From positions 152,157-216,156 of the forward strand of contig JAHHIL010000005.1 in assembly GCA_019358975.1 (NCBI GenBank): a DNA stretch of 64,000 bases. The letters are read 5' to 3'. Source of the DNA: Trichocoleus desertorum ATA4-8-CV12. GTDB taxonomy: Bacteria > Cyanobacteriota > Cyanobacteriia > FACHB-46. Both the position numbers and the translations under genes were made by a program. This document shows positions 43,670 through 52,733 of this stretch, piece after piece. The notes under the pieces are model-generated. The model worked only from the letters and a program-made list of their open reading frames with translations. It searched no databases and was not told the origin of the DNA. The first letter of the stretch is position 1. The number at the start of each line of letters is the position of its first letter.

Positions 43670-45109
43670 ATGGGGCAGAAGCAGAATAACATCGCGATCG
43701 CTTTGTCTGGTCTAGCGTTATTTGGCTTGGGTGGATATGGGTTATCCCTGGCTGGCAAGATGGCTTCATCCGCGTCGAGCCTAGCTCAGGGCGTGGCACC
43801 GAGCCCACCACCAACGCCCCAAATTATTGTGGAGCCTCAAAGCGTCCGAGCCTTGCCAGGTCAACTGGATACGGTGCCCATGTTTAACAGCAATAGCCCA
43901 GAGTGGGTCAAGACCGAGGGGGTTCTGCTCTCTACCCTGCCCCCTGGCGGCAAGACAACACCCGCAGCCCATCTTAACTTTCCCTTTCAGGGTCGCTTTG
44001 ATTTATTTATTCACCACCAGACCCATGAGCCTAAAGATCTCCAAACGTTCTATTTGGGGGTGATGCTGCACAATCCTACTTCGCAGCCTATTAAAGTGGA
44101 TGTCTTGCAAGCTGCGACTTATCTAACTCAAGAAGCTCCTTACATCAAGCTGCCAACCTATGTAGACAACCCCAACAATACAGTTTATGCAGGTCCAGGC
44201 GATCGCGCCGTGACTGATATTCTCCAAGGTAAGCGCCAAGCGGATTTTCCCGCTCAATTGGTAATTCCGCCCGGTCAAAGCCGCATGGTACTGAATCACC
44301 CAATGCCAGTTCGAGGGTTAGAAAAACCAATCAACGGACGATCGGCTTATCTACGGCTCCGTAGTAGTGGCAAAGTTCATGCAGCCAGCCTGATCATGTT
44401 TGCCAAGAAAAACACCGATGGTACTGACCGCGCCCCTAACTTGACCGAGTGGCAAGCGTTATTAGACAAGGGTAGTCTATCGGGTCCGCGTGACAAAGCC
44501 CCGACTCCACCCGGACAGATTGGCGGGCAGCTAATTTATGGCCGAGTTGCGGGAGTGGCTCAAGGATCGCGCTGGCAAGCTCAACTCAGCGATCGCCCTG
44601 GGGCAAAAAACTTCACTATTCCAGCTCCAGGACAAGCGGTATCTTATGCCATCAGCACGCTACGAGGAGGCCGCTTGGGGACTGAGCAAAGTCAAGCAGC
44701 CAAAATGCTAGTGCGCTACCCAGACACCGCTTACGAATCCCATGCTAACTACGGTGTGGAATACAACCTAACCTTGCCACTTTTCAACCCCACTCCGCAG
44801 CCTCAGAAAGTGGCTTTAACTTTAGCAACTCCCTTAAAGGAAGATCGCCTTAACCAAGGTGGATTGCGCTTCCGCCAACCCTCCCTCGATTTCCCCTTCT
44901 TTCGGGGCACTGTGCGTTTGCGCTACCCGGACAACCAAGGACAGCTCAAAACTCGCTATGTCCATTTATGGCACCGGGCGGGACAAGTTTTAGAGCCGTT
45001 AGAGATTATTACTTTGCCGCCTAACAGTAGCCGTTCTGTGCAGCTAGACTTAATCTATCCGCCTGATTCCACTCCCCCTCAAGTGCTTACCCTGAAAACT
45101 GAGTCTTAA
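43670..45109 (+). CDS. DUF3370 family exported protein
   Basis: This 479-residue protein has an N-terminal hydrophobic helix (IAIALSGLALFGLGGYGLSL) acting as signal or anchor, then a Pro-rich linker and a large beta-rich domain with the DUF3370 features (LPGQLDTVPMFNSNSPEW near 63, then LFIHHQTHEPKDLQTFYLGV). DUF3370 is essentially cyanobacterial and of unknown function. The position of the helix suggests a periplasmic or surface protein. It precedes the sensor kinase by 106 bp on the same strand. Confidence 0.78.
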   Translation: MGQKQNNIAIALSGLALFGLGGYGLSLAGKMASSASSLAQGVAPSPPPTPQIIVEPQSVRALPGQLDTVPMFNSNSPEWVKTEGVLLSTLPPGGKTTPAAHLNFPFQGRFDLFIHHQTHEPKDLQTFYLGVMLHNPTSQPIKVDVLQAATYLTQEAPYIKLPTYVDNPNNTVYAGPGDRAVTDILQGKRQADFPAQLVIPPGQSRMVLNHPMPVRGLEKPINGRSAYLRLRSSGKVHAASLIMFAKKNTDGTDRAPNLTEWQALLDKGSLSGPRDKAPTPPGQIGGQLIYGRVAGVAQGSRWQAQLSDRPGAKNFTIPAPGQAVSYAISTLRGGRLGTEQSQAAKMLVRYPDTAYESHANYGVEYNLTLPLFNPTPQPQKVALTLATPLKEDRLNQGGLRFRQPSLDFPFFRGTVRLRYPDNQGQLKTRYVHLWHRAGQVLEPLEIITLPPNSSRSVQLDLIYPPDSTPPQVLTLKTES

Positions 45110-45215
45110 GTTCTGTGTGGGTTAGCTGGGTTAAAAGACTCGACAAGAATTAACAATAAAGGTATATATTGATTCAAAGCGTTGCGAGATTATACGGATC
45201 GGCTAGGGCTCTTAC

Positions 45216-47357
45216 ATGAAAAATCCTGCCACCCTCATCACTAGGCGATTGCGGAAAGTGCCACTGCAAACGCTTCTGGTCGCTCCTTTTGTCTTGCAAA
45301 TTGCGATCGCTGTTGGTCTTACAGGTTGGTTGTCGTTACGCAATGGTCAAAATGCCGTCAACGATGTAGCTAGTCAGCTGCGGACTGAGGTCACGGCTCG
45401 GATTCAGCAGCATGTTACGACCTATCTAGAAACGCCTCATCTGGTCAACCAGATTAATGCCGATGTGATTCGGCTGGGCTTACTCAACGTTGAGGATATT
45501 CCTGGTTTAGAACGCTACTTTTGGCAGCAGATGCAGCAATTTAAAACGGTGAGCTACATCTCGTTGGGGACAGAACAGGCAGAATACATCGGGGTGGAGC
45601 GCTTAGATAACGCTGCCTTACAGATAGAAGTCTCCGATCGCGTCACAGGTCGCAACTTTCAAACCTACGCCACGGACAGCCAAGGTAACCGCACGCGATT
45701 GTTGCAAAGCAAACCCAATTACGATCCGCGCCGTCGGGACTGGTACAAAACCAGTGTCAAAGCTGGCAAACCTGTTTGGACTGAGATTTACACTTACTTC
45801 TCCACGCAAAAGCTCACGATTACCGCTGACCTGCCTCTGTACGATGCTCAAGGCAAATTGATTGGGGTAACGGCGGCTGATTTGGTGCTGTCTCAAATTG
45901 GCGACTATCTGCGTAGCCTCAAGATTGGCAAAACGGGGCAAACCTTTATCATGGAGCGATCGGGCCTGTTGGTCGCCACTTCACTGACCGACAAACCCTT
46001 TAGTCTCAGCGCCGATGGTAAAACGCAGGAACGATTGGCTGCGACGGCTAGCCGCAATAAATTGATTCGAGCTACGGCACAGCATTTGCAACAACGCTTT
46101 GGTGATTTGCGGCAGATTCGCAGCAACCAACAGCTCGACTTTAGGTTGGAGGGCAACCGCCAATTTCTGCAAGTGCTACCTCTACAGGATGGTCGGGGCT
46201 TAGATTGGCTGATCGTGGTGGTGGTGCCAGAAGCAGATTTTATGGAGCAAATCGAAGCCAATACGCGATCGACGATTTTGCTGTGCTTGGCAGCCTTGAT
46301 TGCTGCGATCGCATTGGGTATTCTCACCTCGCGCTGGATTGTGCAACCGATTTTGCATTTGAGCCGAGCGGCTAAAGCTTTGTCCCAAGGGGAGTGGGAG
46401 CAAACAGTACCCGTAGAACGAGAAGATGAATTGGGAGTTTTGGCTCGCGCGTTTCAAAACATGGCGGAGCAGTTACGTGCTTCTTTTGCGGTTCTAGAAC
46501 AACGCAACGAAGAGTTGGAAGTGCGGGTACAAGAGCGAACAGCGGATATTCGGGCGGCGAATGAGCAACTGCTAGTCGAAATTGCTGAACGTAAGCGAGT
46601 GGAAGATGCTCTGCGGGTGTTTTTGCATGCGGTTTCTCATGACCTCCGCAACCCGGTGACAGGGATGTTGATGGTGTTGGGGAATTTGCTCAAGAGTGGA
46701 TCGCTACCCACTGATCGCACTGATCACACCGATCACACTAATGGTTCTGGCCCCGCTGTCATTCCGGTGGCTCGTGCCATTCTGGAGCGTATGGCTCAAA
46801 GTAGCGATCGCCAACTGTATTTGATTAACTCGCTCTTAGAAGTCCATGCCAGTGAGGTGGGCGGCATCGTTCTGCAAACCGAGACTGTTGACTTAGGCAA
46901 ACTGGTGGTAGATGTGCTGGCAGACTTTGAGCCTTTGCTGGCCAAAAATCAAGCTAGTTTCACGACTCGCATTCCTAACGATTTACCTGCCATTTCAGCC
47001 GATCCATTGCAAGTACGGCGGGTGGTGGAAAACTTGCTAGCCAATGCCCTGAAGCACAATCCGCCCGGACTGAGCTTGAGTTTGAGTGTGGAATGGCAAG
47101 ACGACTTATTGTTGTGTCGTGTTCAAGACAACGGATCTGGTATTAAGCCAGAGGTGCGCGAACATTTGTTTGAGCTGTATTCCCGTGGGCCTCAAACTCG
47201 CCGCTCTATGGGTTTGGGCTTAGGGTTATACCTTTGCCGTCAAATTGTTGTGGCTCATGGGGGAGAGATGGGCGTAACCAGTGAGCCTGGATCTGGCTCA
47301 ACTTTCTGGTTTACTTTACCCCTGGCACCTGTAGCGGTGAGTACAAAATCACCTTGA
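45216..47357 (+). CDS. dCache-HAMP sensor histidine kinase
   Basis: This 713-residue membrane kinase has TM1 at about 17-38, a periplasmic dCache sensor (about 45-340, RRRDWYKTSVKAGKPVWTEI), TM2 at about 348-370, HAMP (about 370-425), a coiled coil, HisKA with His475 in AVSHDLRNPVTG, and an ATPase domain (NLLANALKHN, DNGSGI, GLGLGLYL). Such sensors bind small ligands such as amino or organic acids outside the cell. Within HisKA, about 15 residues (PTDRTDHTDHTNGSGP) are inserted between the two helices, encoded by a 9-12 base repeat. A degenerate paralogue of its C-terminal half lies at 47964-48935. Confidence 0.92.
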   Translation: MKNPATLITRRLRKVPLQTLLVAPFVLQIAIAVGLTGWLSLRNGQNAVNDVASQLRTEVTARIQQHVTTYLETPHLVNQINADVIRLGLLNVEDIPGLERYFWQQMQQFKTVSYISLGTEQAEYIGVERLDNAALQIEVSDRVTGRNFQTYATDSQGNRTRLLQSKPNYDPRRRDWYKTSVKAGKPVWTEIYTYFSTQKLTITADLPLYDAQGKLIGVTAADLVLSQIGDYLRSLKIGKTGQTFIMERSGLLVATSLTDKPFSLSADGKTQERLAATASRNKLIRATAQHLQQRFGDLRQIRSNQQLDFRLEGNRQFLQVLPLQDGRGLDWLIVVVVPEADFMEQIEANTRSTILLCLAALIAAIALGILTSRWIVQPILHLSRAAKALSQGEWEQTVPVEREDELGVLARAFQNMAEQLRASFAVLEQRNEELEVRVQERTADIRAANEQLLVEIAERKRVEDALRVFLHAVSHDLRNPVTGMLMVLGNLLKSGSLPTDRTDHTDHTNGSGPAVIPVARAILERMAQSSDRQLYLINSLLEVHASEVGGIVLQTETVDLGKLVVDVLADFEPLLAKNQASFTTRIPNDLPAISADPLQVRRVVENLLANALKHNPPGLSLSLSVEWQDDLLLCRVQDNGSGIKPEVREHLFELYSRGPQTRRSMGLGLGLYLCRQIVVAHGGEMGVTSEPGSGSTFWFTLPLAPVAVSTKSP

Positions 47358-47495
47358 TGGGTGAGTCATGTGAGCGAGGTGCGATCGCCTTACCTCCACA
47401 TAGGATAAAACTATGGTGCTTTGAACCTAACAAATTTGGGATCAGCTACACCTACTCACAAGCCCATTCCGCAAAGAATCAGACTTCTTAACTAC

Positions 47496-47789
47496 TAGAC
47501 CTCCTGCACGAATAATAAAAGCCCCCTCCCGTCCCCCAATTCTGGGGGAAGCTAACACTCGGTTCCCCCAGAATTGGGCAGGCTGGTTTCATACAAAAAA
47601 AGAATTCCGAACCTGGCCCCCCTAGCCCCCCAAGTTTGGGGGGAGCCTGCTCAAAGTCCCCCAGAATTGGGGGATTTAGGGGGCAGTGCAAGGAGCTGAA
47701 CTGTGTTCACGCTTTTCCTTTCGCTATATGAAACCACCCTGCCCAGAATTGGGGTTAGGGGGCGAATTTCGATTCATGCAGGAAGTCTA
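47496..47789. mobile_element. Non-coding element with 18-base terminal inverted repeats
   Basis: TAGACCTCCTGCACGAAT (47496-47513) and the complement of TAGACTTCCTGCATGAAT (47772-47789) are inverted and match at 16 of 18 places. Inside are several palindromes of the CCCCCA-GAATT-GGGGG kind (near 47539, 47562, 47630 and 47657). It codes for nothing convincing, and I see no transposase. It fits a MITE-like non-autonomous element that has accumulated palindromic repeats. Confidence 0.55.
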
Positions 47790-47884
47790 ATACCTACTGG
47801 TTCAGTATCTCGCTAGCTTAAAGCAATGGCCTGTTGAATCAACTCTCATCCGGGTTGAGGCATCCCCAAGCTGACTAGCCACTG

Positions 47885-47914
47885 CCTATCTATTCCTATC
47901 TATTCCTATCTATT
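47885..47914. repeat. Tandem repeat, three 10-base units
   Basis: CCTATCTATT occurs three times in succession, about 50 bases before the start of the degenerate kinase gene, within its probable leader. Confidence 0.8.
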
Positions 47915-47963
47915 CGCTCATTGCCTTTGTATCTCCAAAATCAAACTCTATAAGAATCCAACT

Positions 47964-48935
47964 ATGACTTCTGATATGGACTACCTACAAGCTTTACGGA
48001 GTTGCTGTCGTGACGAGGTAGCGTTTGCCCAACTGCAACACCTCCTCGCAGACTCCAGTTTCACCCAGCATTTCGTGAAGTTACCAAGAGCAGTCGGTAG
48101 CCAACATCAGCCAGGAACTAGCTCTCCCACTCCTCTGCTGCCAACCGACACCGAGCCAAATCAACTAGATGAAGTAGAAGCGTTGCTACAAGCTGCCTAT
48201 GCTGAACTCCAGGAAGTGCGGCAGCTTCAGGCTGTACTGTTTCATGTGATGGAGCATGATCTGCGTCCTTTTCTCATGGGTGCTCTGATGGTGCTGAAAA
48301 ACTTACTCAATCAAAGCGGCGAGACGGTGACGATGGCTCGCTCTAGAGTAGAACGGATGGTTCAAGCCAGCGATCGCCAATTGGGTGCCATTAGTGCCTT
48401 GCTCGAAACTGACGCTACGGCAGAGCAAACGGTGACGCTGCAAACGGAACCTGTAGAGTTCTCAGCTCTCGGTCAAACTATCTTGCAGGATGTAGCACCC
48501 CTCTTGAGCGCCAACCAAGCGAGTATTACATCTCAGATTTCGGTAAGTTTGCCGCCCGTTCTGGCAGATGCTAACCAAATTCAACGGGTGATCTCACATT
48601 TGATAACGGCTACCTTGCAGCGCAATCCGCCTGGGTTGCATTTGACTCTAACGGCTGAGGTTGAGCCTGGAATGCTACGCTGTACGCTTCAAGATGATGG
48701 CTTAGGTTGGGAAGTTGGGGAATGCGATCGCTTTTTTGAATTGCAAGTGCGATCGCCTCATGCCTGCTGTTCTACGAGTTTGGGAGTGCAACTGCACCTG
48801 TGCCAACAGATCATCCAAGCTCATGGGGGTGAAATTGGAGTTATCAATAGCCAACCAGGTTCCATTGTTTGGTTTACGCTACCTCTCACCACAACGGTTG
48901 CTTCTTGTAACGCCCCAACTCGACTAGCGAGTTAG
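47964..48935 (+). CDS. Degenerate histidine-kinase-like protein
   Basis: This 323-residue soluble protein aligns along residues 85-312 with the HisKA-ATPase half of the kinase at 45216-47357 (shared LMVLxNLL, RM.Q.SDRQL, LQTE.V and AHGGE.GV). The phospho-acceptor box reads VMEHDLRPF, keeping His but losing the following Asn-Pro. The N box reads HLITATLQRN, so its essential Asn is gone. The G2 box reads SLGVQLHL instead of GLGLGLYL. It has no sensor or membrane part. It probably cannot bind ATP normally and may modulate the neighbouring kinase or act as a phosphotransfer/dimerisation decoy. Function is inferred. Confidence 0.75.
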   Translation: MTSDMDYLQALRSCCRDEVAFAQLQHLLADSSFTQHFVKLPRAVGSQHQPGTSSPTPLLPTDTEPNQLDEVEALLQAAYAELQEVRQLQAVLFHVMEHDLRPFLMGALMVLKNLLNQSGETVTMARSRVERMVQASDRQLGAISALLETDATAEQTVTLQTEPVEFSALGQTILQDVAPLLSANQASITSQISVSLPPVLADANQIQRVISHLITATLQRNPPGLHLTLTAEVEPGMLRCTLQDDGLGWEVGECDRFFELQVRSPHACCSTSLGVQLHLCQQIIQAHGGEIGVINSQPGSIVWFTLPLTTTVASCNAPTRLAS

Positions 48936-49010
48936 CCTCAGCCCAACTCCATCTTTGCCTAAATTTACGGTCAGGTCAGGAATCAGAAGCACTCTACAAC
49001 TTCTATCTTC

Positions 49011-49031
49011 TGACTCCTGACTCCTGACTCC
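49011..49031. repeat. Heptanucleotide tandem repeat
   Basis: TGACTCC occurs three times in a row, followed by related pyrimidine-rich units. It sits between the convergent degenerate-kinase and regulator genes and is of the same class as the repeat found inside the NRPS gene at 16270. Confidence 0.8.
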
Positions 49032-49056
49032 TCTCTCCTAACTTCCCACTCCTTGC

Positions 49057-49710
49057 TCAAACTAATCCGGAGCGCAAAGCTACCACTGCGGCTTGTACGC
49101 GATCGTCTACGGATAGCTTGTTCATGATGCCTCGAACATGAGTTTTGATGGTATTGGGACTTAGGTAAAGCTTGGCAGCGATTTCAGGGTTGCTCAATCC
49201 TTCTACCATTAGCTTCAAGACCTCCAGTTCGCGTTCAGACAGTTGACTAATGCCGCTGTTGGGCGTGGGAGGCTTGAGATGATCTATCACGCGACGGGCA
49301 ATTTGAGGATCGAGGTAGGTGGCTCCTTCTTGAGCTGCTGCGATCGCTGCTTGTAATCGGTCTACACTTGCACCCTTAATACAGTAGGCATCTGCTCCAC
49401 TAGAGAGCGCTGCAATAATTTCTGTTTCTGCCGTGTGAGAGGTGAGCATAACGACCCTGACCTCAGGCAGTACCGCCTTGATTTTTTGGGTGGCAGCAAT
49501 GCCATCAAGTCGGGGCAGACCAATGTCCATGATAATCAGGTCTGGCTTGAGTCTCAGGGCTGCCTCTACCCCCAAATAACCATCTTCTGCCTGTCCTACA
49601 ACTATGCATGTCGAGTCAGCTTGCAAGGACTGCTCCAAGCCCAACTGCATCATGGGGTCATCTTCAATAATCAAAACCCGTAAAGTTGACGATGCGGTAG
49701 TGGCATTCAT
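49057..49710 (-). CDS. NarL/LuxR-type response regulator
   Basis: This regulator has 217 residues from the ATG at 49710; a TTG at 49728 would add six. The receiver spans about 9-125 (IIEDD pocket, phospho-acceptor Asp in LIIMDIGLPRLDG, Lys in CIKGAS), and the helix-turn-helix domain about 152-217 (LSERELEVLKLMVEG, then LYLSPNTIKTHVRGIMNKL). It is adjacent to the kinase/degenerate-kinase pair, so it is a likely partner of one of them. It is divergent from the Prx-Grx gene; a GTGAATCAACAG sequence lies between them. Confidence 0.92.
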   Translation of the reverse strand: MNATTASSTLRVLIIEDDPMMQLGLEQSLQADSTCIVVGQAEDGYLGVEAALRLKPDLIIMDIGLPRLDGIAATQKIKAVLPEVRVVMLTSHTAETEIIAALSSGADAYCIKGASVDRLQAAIAAAQEGATYLDPQIARRVIDHLKPPTPNSGISQLSERELEVLKLMVEGLSNPEIAAKLYLSPNTIKTHVRGIMNKLSVDDRVQAAVVALRSGLV

Positions 49711-49941
49711 AAATAGATCTTGTGGCAATACAGCCCTAGTGTAGGCATCGGCTTCAACTTTGCGCTTCCCCCTGTTGATTCACCTGACTGAGTGATGCTA
49801 GCCGAAAGGCCTTTGGTATTTTCAGCTCGGCTCAAGCAAGAATTCTCAGAGTGTATTGACAGCCATAGTCATAATGAGTACGCTTTAAGCAGCCACGGGA
49901 TGCAAAACTTCGCATCCGAAACAAGCCGAGGAGTTAAATTT

Positions 49942-50676
49942 ATGTTGCCTAATCGAGAAGGACAAAGAGTTCCTGACGTTACCTTCCGAGTGCGGCGGGA
50001 CAATCAGTGGGTCGATATTACTACTGCTGATTTGTTTGCAGGTAAGACTGTGATTGTTTTTTCTTTACCCGGTGCATTCACCCCGACTTGTTCCTCCACT
50101 CATCTACCTGGCTACAACGAGCTAGCCTCAACTTTTAAGAAAAATGGTGTAGACAGCATTCTCTGCCTCTCTGTGAATGATACGTTCGTGATGAATGAAT
50201 GGGCTAAGCACCAAGAGGCCAGTAATATTACACTCATTCCAGACGGTAACGGCGATTTTACCGAAGGCATGGGTATGTTGGTTGACAAAGCTGACTTGGG
50301 TTTTGGTAAGCGGTCTTGGCGCTATTCCATGCTGGTCAAGGATAGTGTCATTGAAAAGATGTTTATTGAGCCAGAGGAGCCCGGAGATCCTTTCAAAGTA
50401 TCCGATGCGGATACGATGCTTAACTACATCAACCCCCAAGCTAAAAAGCCTGAGTGTGTTTCCTTATTCACAAAAGAAGGATGTCCTTTCTGTGCTCGTG
50501 CCAAAGATATGTTGCAGGAGCGCGGACTTACTTATGAAGAGATTGTGGTCGGCAAGGATGCCACTACACGCTCATTGCGAGCGATGGCTGGGGGAACTAC
50601 CGTCCCTCAAGTATTTATTGACGGCAAATTGATTGGTGGGTCTGAGGCTCTAGCAAATTATTTGGGTGCTGCCTAG
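49942..50676 (+). CDS. Peroxiredoxin-glutaredoxin hybrid
   Basis: This is a 244-residue fusion. Residues 1-165 are a Prx5-type peroxiredoxin with peroxidatic Cys50 in [16 protein letters not shown]. Residues 170-244 are a glutaredoxin with C181-P-F-C184 and TVPQVFIDG, which supplies electrons from glutathione. It would reduce hydrogen and alkyl peroxides in the cytoplasm. I chose the ATG at 49942 because GAGGAG precedes it and the family starts at [15 protein letters not shown]; the reading from 49792 adds 50 residues without homology. TTGACA at 49856 with TACGCT 17 bases on is a possible promoter. Confidence 0.92.
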   Translation: MLPNREGQRVPDVTFRVRRDNQWVDITTADLFAGKTVIVFSLPGAFTPTCSSTHLPGYNELASTFKKNGVDSILCLSVNDTFVMNEWAKHQEASNITLIPDGNGDFTEGMGMLVDKADLGFGKRSWRYSMLVKDSVIEKMFIEPEEPGDPFKVSDADTMLNYINPQAKKPECVSLFTKEGCPFCARAKDMLQERGLTYEEIVVGKDATTRSLRAMAGGTTVPQVFIDGKLIGGSEALANYLGAA

Positions 50677-50848
50677 TCGCTCTCAATAGCTTGGCTAGGG
50701 TAATTTAAGGGCAACGCGATCGCAGCTTTCGATCTCTTGCAGATAAGAGCAGGCGATCGCGTTTGTGCTTAAGAACATTGGTTAAAGCTCACTCAACTGC
50801 GATCGCCGCTTTGTTTCTTCGCAAAGATGTATTTGGAAATAAATTTTT

Positions 50849-51430
50849 ATGCCTAATTCACCCAAGATTTTGGCCTTTGCGGGCAGTACCCGCACTAATT
50901 CCTACAACAAAACTCTCGTTAAAATTGCGGCTGCAGGTGCTAGTGCTGCGGGCACTGAAGTTACTTTCTTAGATCTCCGAGATTTGCCGATGCCGCTTTA
51001 TGATGAGGATCTAGAGGCGGCTGAAGGAATTCCTGCGAATGCTTTGAAGTTTAAGGAGATCCTGGTGGCCCATCAGGGACTCTTGATTGCTTCTCCGGAA
51101 TATAACAGTTCTATCTCTGGGGTGCTCAAAAATGCAATCGACTGGGCTTCTCGTTCTGCCCCTGGTGAGCCTCCGCTAGCTGCCTTTACAGATAAGGTAG
51201 CCGCAGTTATGAGTGCGTCTCCGGGCGGTTTAGGGGGGCTAAGAGGCTTGGTTCATGTTCGCAGTATCCTGTCTAATATCCGAGTTTTAGTCATTCCCGA
51301 TCAAATTGCGATCGCGAGGGCTCATGAAGCATTTAACCCAGATGGCAGCTTAAAAGATAGCCAACAACAGGACAGCGTTGAGAAACTCGGTGCTAAGGTT
51401 ACTTATTTACTGCAAAAACTGCAAAGTTAA
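50849..51430 (+). CDS. NADPH-dependent FMN reductase family protein
   Basis: This 193-residue flavodoxin-fold protein has the phosphate-binding loop AGSTRTNSYNK (about 11-21) and the family motif SPEYNSSISGVLKNAIDW (about 81-98). Relatives (ChrR, ArsH and azoreductase groups) reduce quinones, chromate or azo dyes with NAD(P)H. Its place after the Prx-Grx gene suggests oxidative-stress defence, though about 170 bp separate them. It ends at a clear hairpin terminator. Confidence 0.87.
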   Translation: MPNSPKILAFAGSTRTNSYNKTLVKIAAAGASAAGTEVTFLDLRDLPMPLYDEDLEAAEGIPANALKFKEILVAHQGLLIASPEYNSSISGVLKNAIDWASRSAPGEPPLAAFTDKVAAVMSASPGGLGGLRGLVHVRSILSNIRVLVIPDQIAIARAHEAFNPDGSLKDSQQQDSVEKLGAKVTYLLQKLQS

Positions 51431-51461
51431 GGTAACAGCGGCTGAAAGAAGCCTCCATTAG

Positions 51462-51500
51462 AAAGAGGGATATGACGACACAATATCCCTCTTTTGGTTT
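51462..51500 (+). terminator. Terminator of FMN reductase gene
   Basis: AAAGAGGGATAT (51462-51473) pairs with ATATCCCTCTTT (51483-51494) around a 9-base loop, followed by T-rich TTGGTTT. On the minus strand it is preceded by the psaK end and could also stop psaK transcripts. Confidence 0.7.
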
Positions 51501-51538
51501 AATAGATAATTTGTGACAAATTTGTAGAGTTGCTATTT

Positions 51539-51823
51539 TTATTTGAGCCAGCTGGAACTGAGTAAGATTGCTAAAACTCCCAAAACGTGACCGAAGCTCA
51601 TTGCTCCTAAGAAAGTAGCCACACTCATATTGTTTAGGAGACCAGAGAATGGTCCGAGAGGCATCTTAGGCCCAACTCGGGGAAAGCGGACGGTGCGACT
51701 GGCAATGAACAGAGCCAGTAGGCAGCAACCAATCATGATAGGGGTGCCTTGCCAGTTCCACAAAGCAGTGGGGTCTTGGGACGTAGCAGCGGGGACTGCT
51801 GACAGCAACATAGAATGAATCAA
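51539..51823 (-). CDS. psaK: Photosystem I reaction centre subunit PsaK
   Basis: PsaK is a two-helix membrane subunit at the edge of photosystem I that binds chlorophyll and carotenoid and can help connect phycobilisomes or IsiA. The 94-residue protein has a helix around IMIGCCLLALFIASRTV, the stromal loop PRVGPKMPLGP and a second helix SVATFLGAMSFGHVLGVL, whose ASFGHxLG-like end is the family signature. The TTG at 51823 is supported by TAGGAG eight bases upstream; the ATG at 51811 is the alternative. It diverges from the OCP-like gene. Confidence 0.85.
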   Translation of the reverse strand: MIHSMLLSAVPAATSQDPTALWNWQGTPIMIGCCLLALFIASRTVRFPRVGPKMPLGPFSGLLNNMSVATFLGAMSFGHVLGVLAILLSSSWLK

Positions 51824-52102
51824 GATGCTTTCTCCTACTTGTTGAGACGCTATATGAATATGATCAACATCAACTGGACACTTTAGCCATCTACCTAATG
51901 TAGTTGAGGTAGGAAGTTGGCTAATTCTGTGGCCAGAATATCACTAGGATTCATAGTCCCGTTGTATGGGCGATCGCGCCTCAGCCTGACGAAGGATTTA
52001 TTAGTGTGATTAACAAAACTTAGCTTCCGTCTTTATATAGGCGTTACATGGGCTTAGGGTGTTTAGGATGCGGGTGTGAGATTACTGTTTTGGACATCGC
52101 TT

Positions 52103-52609
52103 ATGACATCCGCAAATACCAATACCACGCAAACCCTGAAATCTTTTCAGCGCTTAGACGTTGATCAAAAAATTGCTGCCTTGGCTTACCTTTACACTGA
52201 GCTAGGAAGTTCCATCTCTTTTCCCAGTTCCGGTGTGACTTCCTCTAACGAAATCAGCCAACTTGTGAAGCATGTTAAAGATCTGCGCTCAGAAGATCAA
52301 TTGCAATTTGTCCGCGACGTGTTTTCTAGCCAACAGGCTAGTCACGAGGAAGCTGCGCTTGACCCCCATCCTAGCAAGGCTTTACTGGAACTAGTTCCTG
52401 GTGGCATCAAAGACCCTCTGAGCCAATATCAATCTTTAGACTCAAATGCCCGCTTGGCATTTTGGTATCGCCTAGCTCAAGAATTGGATAGAGACGCTAT
52501 TTCGGCAGCGGCTACTACCCAACTGTCTTCTGGGACTCAAGAAATTGTTTCTTCTCTCCAACCTCTAGAGTTTAGTCAACAAATTGACTTTTTACGTCAA
52601 ATTGTTTAG
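52103..52609 (+). CDS. Orange carotenoid protein N-terminal domain homologue (HCP-like)
   Basis: The product is 168 residues from the ATG at 52103; a GTG at 52076 with AGGA seven bases upstream is a real alternative that adds nine residues. The whole protein corresponds to the carotenoid-binding N domain of OCP: KSFQRLDVDQKIAALAYLYT, then SEDQLQFVRDV, LAFWYRLAQELD and a final QQIDFLRQIV. There is no C-terminal NTF2-like sensor domain, so it belongs with helical carotenoid proteins. These bind keto-carotenoids and quench singlet oxygen or phycobilisomes. The central loop is longer and differs from OCP, so pigment binding is not certain. Confidence 0.75.
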   Translation: MTSANTNTTQTLKSFQRLDVDQKIAALAYLYTELGSSISFPSSGVTSSNEISQLVKHVKDLRSEDQLQFVRDVFSSQQASHEEAALDPHPSKALLELVPGGIKDPLSQYQSLDSNARLAFWYRLAQELDRDAISAAATTQLSSGTQEIVSSLQPLEFSQQIDFLRQIV

Positions 52610-52733
52610 TGCGCTTGTCCGATTAGCTCCAATCTGATTAGCTGAAGTTAAGCTGCGATCGCTCTACTGTCCACAAGCTTGGAAGTAGGGCGATCGCAGA
52701 TGTTTTGCTCTCACGCTCTTTAGTGAAGTTGTG

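Noticed and set aside
49792..49941. 50-residue N-terminal extension of the Prx-Grx protein
   Set aside because: It has no homology to the family; the ATG at 49942 has GAGGAG upstream, and a likely promoter lies within the extension.
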